NCBI RefSeq assembly: GCF_000003605.2
Contig: NW_003132850.1
Span: 19,468-41,285, forward strand
Direction of reading: 5' to 3'
From: Saccoglossus kowalevskii
Lineage: Eukaryota > Hemichordata > Enteropneusta > Harrimaniidae
Length of the DNA stretch: 21,818 nt
A program made the position numbers and the translations under genes. The stretch's first letter is position 1, and every line of letters begins with the position of its first letter. This document shows, in pieces, positions 1 through 9,394 of the stretch. The notes beneath the pieces were generated by a model, which saw nothing but the letters and a program-made list of their open reading frames with translations, made no database searches and had not been told where the DNA came from.

Positions 1-2321
1 CCTGTTCCTTGATTGTACATTTGTTTATTTGGAATAATTTCCAATTCTACGCCAGGTTCTTAGTAATTAGTGATTCCACGTACTTATTTGGCCGTTATTT
101 GACATACGTAAAATGCCATAATGTTAATTCGCGGAAATTTAAACACAATGATACTGATAATGAATTCACAATTTGCCAAAAAATACTAAATTTGCTATCA
201 CATGGAAATAATTGAAATCAAAATATTTGGCAAGATATTAAGTTTTGCGTCGCATGCACACGATTGAAATATCATATGAAATGGGCCTAATATACTAATA
301 TAATGTTGTATTTATTTAAGTGTAATAACGGGTTTACATCCTGGAATGGCAACGATATACCACGGATCTTATTTTCGTGAGCTCGTCAGCTGATACAACG
401 TAGTTTGCCTGATTTGCCCTATATGCTGACGCCTTTATAGTGCAATTTTAGTGTCATTTGCATAACCTAGGGAGTATATTGTGATTCGTTTATTCCACTT
501 GACCAACTCTTGTCCAATCAGCTTGGCGTGATAGATATGAGAGATGGCATTGTTATATACACTACTGGCAAAATTACTATTTTAATTTTGCACACTATAT
601 ATTAATACAATACATTGATTATAACATTTAGGTAAAGATTGACTATTGTATAACTACGTTATTGCATAAATAATGTATTGTTAGCTACTAAAGGTCACTA
701 ATGTCGAATTGATAGATTGTCAAACAGATGACACATTGCCACAATAAACTGCGTGCGTTATTATGGGGAAGACTGGGATGGTGAAATTGTGTTACTGTAA
801 TTTTATTATTTGGTTGACAATAGCATATTTGTGACAATTCAGTTGATCAGTCACAATTTAATCACAATAATTTTATTGAAGGATAATATCCCATATGTGT
901 GCTCTTCAACAAGTGAAATAGTGCTTAAAAATCACATTCTTAAGAAAACCTTGTCAACTATCCACATATACTATATATGTAGCTTTACCTGTATATATGT
1001 TATGATTGAGTAGCACCTAGCTCTAGTTCAATAACCATGCATAATATAGGACACAAATCACATCATTTCCAGTTTCATAATGAGAATTTAATTTTATTCG
1101 TTCAATTCAATTTCGATACATAGATTCTTTAACACAAACATATTACTATTTGACCGACTACATGAATTAATCGCAGAAGTAATTTCACTCCTGCAATTTT
1201 CATTGCTTTCATTGCTTTATGAGTTTATTGCGGGTTAGCTCATAGCATCATTGCTTATGGAACTGTAAGTTTGCTTTTAATGTCACATATTATACCTTAT
1301 GTTTGGAACAGACGTAATAAATATTGAACTTTTATTGAAATTAAATGTATAATTATCAATATTGCAACCTATTGTGCTATACTTGTGTATACAACTCACA
1401 GGCGATGGCTGCTAGACTCTCTATGTTCTTACAGCCTCTAATGAAAACTGTCGAAACTGTGATATGTTTCGTGTTAATATGATCCAAACATTCCCGTGTT
1501 ATCCTTTGTCCGTCTGTTTGAACACGTGCAATGGTTATATTTAGAACGCACCATTTGTCACATCCAACCTCATTGACGCTGTAAGTCGGCGTCTTCTACA
1601 CCAATCTGTACCTATAAATATTCTAGAAATAAACTGGCCCAAAAATTGCGTAAATTTGCAGTCCGTGTACGCGGCCAGTTCATGCTTCGGATGGCGTTCT
1701 ACGCGTGATTTCATCGCGTTAAATGACGTTATATTTCAAGCTACTTGAAATGCGTCAATGCGTTATATGACACAGGTATGTGCTGAGACAGCGCTTCCAG
1801 TGGCGACGCAACGATATACCTTATTTGACAATGTCTACAAGTAATGTACAAGTCTGATTGACATTCTCATATGATATAATAAAGGTATAGGCTTTCCTGT
1901 CTATCAATCATTCACTATTGGCGTATGTAATTTATTTCACAACTTAATTAAAATTGAAAATTTTCAGTTGAGAAAAGAATCATGCACAGCGAGCACGAAC
2001 ATGTTGAGCACGAACTATATCATAGTGGTAGATTTCTCCATTGGATGTGTACACATTATTAACCTCAGTAAACCGATTTTATCAATTCTCTCTAATGCGC
2101 ACATGTATTGCACATACGCATGGGACATCGGAGTTAAGTTATTCATCTTTCCCAAGTTTCCAACTATTTCTTTTGTTGTAATAGTATTACCTAACTATAA
2201 AGACTACTCTGTTGATTTAAATCTAATGATAAACATTGATTGATTTGTGAACAACATATTATTTTTTCGCTACATTCATTAGTTACGTAATACCCTAGTA
2301 AATATCACACTTTCCACTCCA
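1..2321. other. No gene recognised (left flank)
   Basis: AT-rich, with open frames of 67-91 codons at most; these have low complexity, no domain and no splice context. Only the GC-richer segment 1560-1810, described separately, stands out. Confidence 0.6.
1724..1757. repeat. Imperfect hairpin in a GC-richer segment
   Basis: ATTTCAAG-CTA-CTTGAAAT (1733-1751) is a perfect 8-bp stem. Outside an asymmetric bulge TGACG (1724-1728) pairs with CGTCA (1753-1757). The surrounding 1560-1810 segment is richer in GC and CpG than its flanks, and carries TATAAATA then TTCTAGAA (1613-1628). No gene is recognised there. Confidence 0.6.
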
Positions 2322-2490
2322 ATTCTTTCCTGTTTTCTCACCTATATACACCTCGCTATTTTCCTTGGCAGGGTTATCGATTCGACATAAACACATACTC
2401 TCCACTACGCTGATTGAAATTCTTTCCTGTATGCTCATCTATACAAACCTCGTTTTATTCTAAGACCGGGTTATCGATTCGATACAACCA
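2322..2490. repeat. Imperfect tandem duplication, 97-bp period
   Basis: Copy 1 is 2322-2418; copy 2 is about 2419-2490, incomplete. Both begin ATTCTTTCCTGT, continue CTCAyCTATA...ACCTCG and share the 15-bp block GGGTTATCGATTCGA (2371-2385 and 2468-2482), exactly 97 bp apart. The copies differ at many positions, so the event is old. No coding frame crosses it. Confidence 0.85.
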
Positions 2491-2761
2491 CCGTATTTAG
2501 ATGGGCAAGCCATGTAGTTTGGAATGGATATGACTAGAGAGATAAGGATATAACAAAATATACGTTTCCAATCACCGGCTTACAATGACTTGATAGCATT
2601 CGAAAGTCATAAAAAACAACATACAGATAAAAACAGGTAGAATATTCACACATATAAAATATTTCATAGTCAGAACGACAATCGGTAAGTTCTGACAATC
2701 CCTAAATCTTTTCAGCGTTACACACTATCATGGGGTGAACGTTTAAAGGTTACAGAGAAAA

Positions 2762-2844
2762 TTAAACGGCCTGGGTGAATGCCTCGTTGCAGCCCATTTG
2801 TGCAAGTGGTTCTTGGCTAGTGCCTAGTTCCCGTTCACTTATTC
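2762..2844 (-). other. Coding-like terminal exon candidate, unidentified
   Basis: After a good acceptor (TATGACTTTTGCAG) the minus strand reads 26 residues, starting ISERELGTSQEPLAQMGCNE, and ends in TAA at 2764-2762. The block is GC-richer than its flanks. I recognise no family and find no matching upstream exon, so it may be a transposon or processed-gene fragment. Confidence 0.22.
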
Positions 2845-4120
2845 CTGCAAAAGTCATACTTGTAAAATAGGTGGCCTATCCCTGACTGATCTCGCTCCCC
2901 CAATTTTATTCAGTGCCCCTTTTTCTCGATTGGCTTGTTAGTTGAATGTAGTTGCAATTAAACCAATCAATCTAAATTGATATGGAAATAAACTATTTCA
3001 TTAAGTGCAAGTGGGAACATATGTTATTGCAATATATACCCACATTGATACAGAACGGTTCCATTAACTGGGAGATAACTGTCACAAAATACTTCATCAT
3101 CCGATCGGTGTCAAAAACAGTGATATGACTCCATCATAATCACAATATAATGTTTTATAGCTTTCAATATAATATATTATATTTTCGAAATTTTAGAATG
3201 TAAAAGTCTAAGAATTTAGTCACAAATACATTTTACACTTAGCAAAGGCAGTTTCAATACTGTATCTGAAAGGGCAAAAGGTGTTTATTCACACCTAATT
3301 GTATTATAAGTGCTATTGGTGACAAATGTATATTCAAAAAGAGGGAGAATAAAGTGTAGCATAATTTGACACATAGATTAGTATCTCACATATAAAACAC
3401 CAATCGTTCATTCTAAAATATTTTTTATATGAATTATGCAATAATTGCTAGTTGATTTGGAGGATATGAAAATAAGTGACTTGGTGTAGTAATTATTATT
3501 TGTTAGGAACTTTTGTTATTATTCCTCGTTTCTCTCATACTGTTGTCGCCATAAATATACCGTAATAGTAATTTTGTAAATCGTTAACGAGTTATGTAAA
3601 TCATTTGCATACAGAAACATCGTTTTTGAATGCATGAAATATGTGCGCTGCCAAATTGTGGTTGGCGAGAAAGGGCGGAGCTAGTATATTTGATTCAATA
3701 CAGAATCTTCCCTATATTTCAAATAGTTATAAAAATCCAATTGGATATTTTGGGAAACCTGAAATATCAAATGTGTTGTAGCACATGGAAAAGGCATGGT
3801 AAATGTGATAACTCGTGTGTACCTTTTGAATGTCGGGTAATGTTATTCGTCTGTATTTTACAGTTTGTGTCGGGCGCCATAAGACACCTAAATGTCTTTA
3901 GTTGTTAGTTTAGCATATCATCTATATGCTTATCACTATTGCACTGTTTTACAGTATGCCATACACGCCACCTTGCTTCTTTATTGCTGTATAAAGAATA
4001 CAATTGAACGCAATACATATTGAATAAAATAAGTTTGCTTTATATAAATAATGCGAATATAAAGCACGGATACTCACATAATACGCATGCTATCGTTTTG
4101 TTGTTGCTCCCATTCACCAG

Positions 4121-4209
4121 TTTCGAAATCTTCGACCCATCATGCCCGACCGACATGCCCAATGCGGAAAGTTTTCTCGACATCGAGCTCTCAGGAAATT
4201 ATATCAACT
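4121..4209 (+). other. GC-richer coding-like islet, unidentified
   Basis: On the plus strand a pyrimidine-rich acceptor (TTGTTGTTGCTCCCATTCACCAG) precedes a frame that begins FEIFDPSCPTDMPNAESFLD and reaches a weak donor (ACT|GTAATT). On the minus strand the same bases give an ATG-started frame beginning MSRKLSALGMSVGHDGSKIS. Both look protein-like and neither is recognised. At most one can be real; the segment may be a relic of a coding insertion. Confidence 0.22.
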
Positions 4210-4676
4210 GTAATTTTTTGTATTTATTTTCGATGACATAACCGTGGCACTATTAACAGATTGCTTTCTAATGGATCAAAAAGTGAGAAGCTTAGTTGAT
4301 AACATAAATGGCATGTAACTACGTTCATGGTGTTCGTCACTTGTCGAAGAAAGTGTTAATCTCTATGTTTGCAAAAGGAAATATTGTCGCTACGTTTATA
4401 CAAAAGCCAGACCGTCACTTGACCTATTTGGCTCGGCTTTTTATTTTTGTTTTAAACATTACAATGGATTGAAATGTTTACAATATTTCTTGGAATGCAA
4501 ATATTTTGCAGTCTGGGGAATGAGTGTTAACTAAGTCAAAAGACTGCAATGAAAAACTTTTCCAACGGCCGTGTTTTAAGTTTGTTTTCGAATTCTGGAC
4601 GTCGGTGTTTTTCGTATTCGGTCAGCCAACATATATTATTGCCTTTCGTAACTCAAGTAAAGCACAAAACGATCAC

Positions 4677-4774
4677 ATATATATATATATATATAGGAAG
4701 TTCACTGTAGAGTGAACTTTACTCATGTAGTCGTGTCTTAATTTCTCTGTCCACGTATGTATATATATATATAT
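4677..4774. repeat. Two AT microsatellites flanking a hairpin
   Basis: (AT)n at 4677-4695 and 4760-4774. Between them AAGTTCACT-GTAG-AGTGAACTT (4698-4719) is a perfect 9-bp stem with a 4-nt loop. The layout suggests a small foldback element or a replication-slippage hotspot. Confidence 0.8.
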
Positions 4775-4843
4775 TATACTATTACTACTGTTTATTTTTT
4801 TAAAGTTCATATGGAGTCATTATTATCCATATAATCCAGCCCG

Positions 4844-4975
4844 ATGAGTGAAATAGACTGGCAAAACCCGCACGTGCTGGGAATGATTTGGGTCATAGAA
4901 GCGGAACGACACGGGCTTAATACGGCTCGTTCTAAAGCGTTGAGAAGTGGTTTTCGACACGCGCCGACTAGGTAA
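4844..4975 (+). other. 43-codon GC-richer ORF ending at a splice-donor-like site, unidentified
   Basis: ATG at 4844 with an in-frame TAA four codons upstream (4832-4834). It reads MSEIDWQNPHVLGMIWVIEA and on to HAPTR, then TAA (4973-4975). An AG|GTAAAT donor-like site spans the last codon, so it could be a first coding exon. The opposite strand is also open across this stretch (5053-4823, 76 aa, Arg-rich). No family recognised. Base composition clearly differs from the AT-rich flanks. Confidence 0.25.
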
Positions 4976-5786
4976 ATGTATTCGTCTGAACATTGAATGC
5001 AATTTGTAAAGTGACCTAACCTTCTTAATGCTACGCATATCGAGGATACTCACCTACTTTCACGTGCGTCGAGTGACTATAATTCGCACAAAATCTGTTA
5101 ATCTGAATAAATTCCCTATCTAATGATGTTACACATATGTATAATTTCATGTGATTGTTATTTGAACATATTACTTGTTTTCGTATAAATGTGCGATACA
5201 TTTATAATTGTACAATTGTAAGAAATATTGTCATTTGCCACATGGAATGCTTATGCCTATTACCTCTATTTGCATACACGATATATGATATTTCAGTATC
5301 TGGGTTCAATCAATTCATCATAGATTATTTTTATGATGAAATCACAAACTAATGACTTTCCATTACCTTGAACATGATTTATGGCGTCGGCGTATGTAAC
5401 TGTACTCCTTCTGACATGTATACAACTCAGAAGTATCTGGTCAACAGGTTACGAAATCTCCAATTAATTTTCATTATTTCCAATCGTCTTTTGATGCAAA
5501 TTGTATTGCCTTGGGTCAAATGCCCAATTTTAAACATGCGGAACTAATCAATTTCCTGGCATCATTACCTGCAAAAGGAAGCAGTATTTCACTGGGTAAA
5601 TTATTGAGAGTGGGATGTGCATTACAGTTACGTCGTCGTCGTCACCATCTTATGTATTTAGTCGACAATTATATTGTAAATAATTTAGCATTTCATAATT
5701 ATATAGTATGCCACCGAATGCCATTTATCCTGAGCAAATTGTACATAGACCGCAAAGCATACAGTGTATTAATTATGTAATATATT

Positions 5787-5836
5787 TATATATAATTTAT
5801 TCTGTATTCCCTATATATAATATATTCTGTATTCCC
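5787..5836. repeat. 25-bp tandem duplication
   Basis: Two copies of TATATATAATnTATTCTGTA followed by TTCCC (5787-5811 and 5812-5836), differing at one base. The near-identity suggests recent slippage. Confidence 0.9.
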
Positions 5837-7276
5837 TAGTGGGTAACTGCTTTGTGACGGCCATTTTCGGTTTTAAGAATACTATAATATACTTTTATTA
5901 CAAAGTAGCAAGGAAAATACAATAATAAAGACACATGTAGTATAAAACAAACATTCGTGTTTAAAAAGATATTGCTCTAAACTGGATTATTTTGTGTCAC
6001 GACGTGAAACAAATTATTTGAATTTCTACACTCAATGTCGCATTACTGGTAATTCCCATTAATTATGCAGTTACAACTTTGTTTGTGTCATGTTTTATGC
6101 ATGTGTCAAACTATATCCTGACATACTGAGTGCCCAGAGTTTGAATTCGAGATATAACATTGAAAACACACATCGAACAACCAAGTATATATAAATTCAG
6201 GGCTGATAGGTTAGGATTCGTCTTGTAATTGCTTACCGCAGTCCACTAAATAAATACATTTATATGCATTACTGGTGATACAGTGTACCTGATCAAGTGA
6301 TAGTAATGCAATGAATCCGCCATCGATAGCTTCCGGCAATTGATTAACTTTCATCGAAATTCCAATTGAATATGTCGTCTGTCCTATATAACCTGCCGAG
6401 AGATCGTTCCCACAGCTGCAACAAAACGCAGAGCAAAGCTAAATTTAGATTTGACAATTTGACGATCGATAGGCAAAACGCGTTAATACCTTTTAATATG
6501 CAACCTCATATGCAACTAGCAGCTTTGCAGATATAAATACGATATTCCGAATATAATAAAATGTATAACGTAATTCTTTTATCCATACAAGAGATGCAGG
6601 TGGCAACGAAGGGAACACATGAATTATGACCAATTTATTGTAGGATGATTTTCTTGTCAAACTAAATGAATAAAATGCACAAACTACCGTAAATGCTATC
6701 AAATACAATCTTCTCGCTACATAATACGCTCCTGCTGTTCAAATTACAGCCTAAACAACCACATACAAACAACCATATCTGGGGGTAACTAGCATGGTTA
6801 CAAAACGCAAGAAGATGTAGAGGTACTCAAATTTGTTTGAGCCACATGGTTTCGCCATCTTGTTATTTCATGGGATAATATTCAACATTTCCGACTCGAT
6901 TTGGGTCATTGCTATAAATTTCATTCTTCTAACACTCTATGGTGGAAACTCTAATCCTAGCTAAGGGGAATTCTGAGAAACATGAGAAATAATCAACACA
7001 AACAAATATATAGGAAGTTAAAATTAACATTTATTAAAAATCAGGCAACTTATTCACAACGAAAACATATTTTAATTGGATAATATCATATAAAATGTAA
7101 CTTATCCAAAAACTAAATATTCGGCAGACTTGTAATCATCCGGTTGGGTCAATGTGAAGTTCCTGGTCTGAAAAGGGCTTGATCGAATACGACTGAATTC
7201 CCCTTATGCCCTGGTCACATCGCGTTATACCAATTGGTACAATGAGGCTTTATATCATTGGCATTGCATAATAAAA

Positions 7277-7328
7277 AAACAAACAAACATTGGAGAGACT
7301 ACAAATATAAACAAACAAACATTAGAGA
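7277..7328. repeat. 32-bp tandem duplication with AAAC triplets
   Basis: AAACAAACAAACATTGGAGA (7277-7296) recurs as AAACAAACAAACATTAGAGA (7309-7328), one mismatch, 32 bp apart. Confidence 0.85.
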
Positions 7329-8336
7329 TATTTTTGCTTCCATATTTTTGCATTCACGTTGACCTTGATTTATTTTTTGCTGTCTTTTGTTTTTACAGTA
7401 TTTCGAAATGCGATTAAGATTATACTTATTTTAAATCCACATACTTATATGGCAACTGACGCAGTCACTGAAACCTATGTTATACATATAACTTATACTC
7501 ATCATCAATACATCAGAATACAGAGCTGCGGTAAGTCAGAGAATTTATTTACTTTAAGTTGTATCAACTTTAAATTAACAGAATGTAATGTTGATCGTTT
7601 ATTCCAGTATCATCTACATGCAATACTACTTTTAATGATGTTCGTTTAGGTCATTGAGTCTGCATAATTTATTTTGTTGCTTTCTTTGTACGTTAAGAAA
7701 TAGTTATGTTGTAAGTGTTCTAATATTCATAAATTACCTATTATTAGTACAACAGTTTAATGGTCTATGCTGTGTACTCTAATAGATGGTATAATAGATG
7801 AAAGCTTTCACTCAAGTATCATAATCAATAACAAAAGAACACCTACTGATTTTATGCGAGTGCCTAACCAGAGTTATTATTTATTTTAAGACTACATCAA
7901 TCATTCCTTCAAACATTCAATTTATTGCAATATACCCCATTCAAAGGACGGCGATGTATCGTGATGTTCTAACTTTATATTAACGTACAGTAATTCTAAA
8001 TTATTGTTGGTCGAGTGAATTATAAATTATCCACGTTAACAATTATCGTTGCATTGAACCCTGCATTATCTACAACTATGTGACAGTATTTTATTCTTAA
8101 AAATAGTAAACATTGTTCACATATTTAATTTGTTACATTTACATCAATTACATGTATTTAAAAACGTTTATTACGGTAAAGCAGACACATACTGATATTT
8201 CAACGCATGTTCCTGGTAGAGTATTGTAACCTGTCTGTATACTTTATGTTGTCTTTATACAAAGCGTAATTAACAACGTAATTAGGTAAACATATATAAC
8301 ATGGATATTTATAATAGTAAACAGATAATAATAGAG

Positions 8337-8339
8337 TAT

Positions 8340-8402
<63 letters not shown>

Positions 8403-8422
8403 TTTTAAATAAATAAATAAAT
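8337..8422. repeat. (TATT)17 microsatellite with an inverted (AAAT)4 arm
   Basis: Seventeen uninterrupted TATT units (8337-8404) followed by TT and four AAAT units (8407-8422). The two arms are complementary around TTTAAA (8403-8408), so a foldback of about 16 bp can form at the right end. It lies about 0.7 kb past the receptor stop codon. Confidence 0.95.
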
Positions 8423-8979
8423 GGTTTAGTTAGTAAATAAATAAGTTAGTTTCCTAAACATTGCTCTACAGTGCCATGCTTTATTCAATGTTAATAGTAA
8501 TGTCTTTTACCTGGCAAATCCAGTTATCTGGAGCGGTATATAATTATATTAGAGGGTTTGAGTTGGACTGTTTTTAAATGTCAGAAAAACATAAGAGTTA
8601 GATGCGTTTCACCAATTACAGGCGGCGTTCATTTTATTAATCAAATTCGACAACATGCATGGACGACATCTATCAGTTAAGTATGAGTTATAGGAAACAA
8701 TATTCAGCTTAACCAGTATTTCTTATTTTATACCACAATGTTGAACTTCATCAAAATTGATCATTTAGATACCCTTAAGATAATTTAAAATACCACGCGA
8801 TCTTTTGAAGTCAGAAGAGCGGAACAATAATTATTATCTGAAAGTCAAGTTATTATGCAAACTGAACAAACACGAGTAGTGATAGTATCACTGTAAATGT
8901 TTGACTTGTTAGTATTACGTGTTGGTGTTGTTATAATCTGTTTTAGTTTGAAGTATGAGGACGAATTATCATCGTCTTT

Positions 8980-8985
8980 TTTAAT
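8980..8985 (-). terminator. Possible polyadenylation signal (ATTAAA)
   Basis: On the minus strand ATTAAA lies about 180 nt past the receptor stop codon. A canonical AATAAA follows only at 8638-8633. In AT-rich DNA such hexamers are expected by chance, so either could be the true signal. Confidence 0.2.
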
Positions 8986-9163
8986 TATTTATATTTTTAA
9001 CACCGATATTGTGTCTCCATTCAGAATCCACCCACCTCAAATCTACTGATAAAGTCATCAATACGCATGTGTGGTGGCCAATAAATATTTCCAATAATAA
9101 ATTGCTTACTGTCATTGTTAATCTGAACTCACAATGACTTCTAATACAAACTGTGACCCTCTA

Positions 9164-9394
9164 TCATTGTACCCAATGCAAATAGGTTGGCCAATAAAAC
9201 ACATTAAACACCATAAATGTGACTGGAAATATTATTCGGCTGTAGTAATCAATTTGTTCAGGTCTTAATTCGCACAAAAACAGGCAACTTCTTTCAGAAC
9301 CATAAGATAATTCAGTGATTGTGTTGCCAGCTCCTCTAAGCGAAGATTCAGCAGGATTTAGCTGTTCTTGTTCATCTCTATTTCCAGTGTTAGC
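9164..9394 (-). CDS. Receptor exon 9: rest of the cytoplasmic loop, M4 and stop codon
   Basis: Encodes residues 365-440 and TGA (9166-9164), followed at once by an in-frame TAG. A polar segment with a Cys pair, CLFLC (401-405), leads to [20 protein letters not shown] then [12 protein letters not shown].xSR..FP..F..FN..YW is the M4 signature of the family. Only a few residues follow M4, giving the short extracellular C-terminus expected of these receptors. The acceptor is TTCAATGTAG. It was too short to stand out as an open frame, so it would be missed by ORF length filters. Confidence 0.95.
   Translation of the reverse strand, partial: ANTGNRDEQEQLNPAESSLRGAGNTITELSYGSERSCLFLCELRPEQIDYYSRIIFPVTFMVFNVFYWPTYLHWVQ

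Larger units (their letters stand above)
4976..9163. other. No gene recognised between the coding-like islets and the receptor 3' end
   Basis: Contains the 25-bp and 32-bp duplications and the TATT array. A CGT microsatellite (5629-5642) is present. The hydrophobic open frame near 6.6-6.7 kb on the minus strand starts at TTG, not ATG, and has no splice support. A 7-bp inverted repeat AGTGATA-G-TATCACT is at 8878-8892. The receptor 3' UTR must occupy part of 8600-9163. Confidence 0.55.

Noticed and set aside
351-1821. Shared CAACGATATACC at about 351 and 1809
   Set aside because: A 12-mer match is expected by chance in this much sequence, and the flanks do not align.
2371-2482. tRNA gene or tRNA-derived SINE suggested by GGTTATCGATTCGA
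   Set aside because: No A box, acceptor stem or cloverleaf could be drawn; kept only as a repeat core.
3630-3908. 92-codon plus-strand frame with a Cys-rich stretch (CCSTWKRHGKCDNSC)
   Set aside because: No recognisable domain, no signal peptide and no convincing splice sites around the Cys cluster.
6493-6708. Open frame on the minus strand starting like a signal peptide (YLIAFTVVCAFYSFSLT)
   Set aside because: The first codon is TTG, an in-frame TGA lies shortly upstream and no splice acceptor supports it. Likely chance hydrophobic frame in AT-rich DNA.
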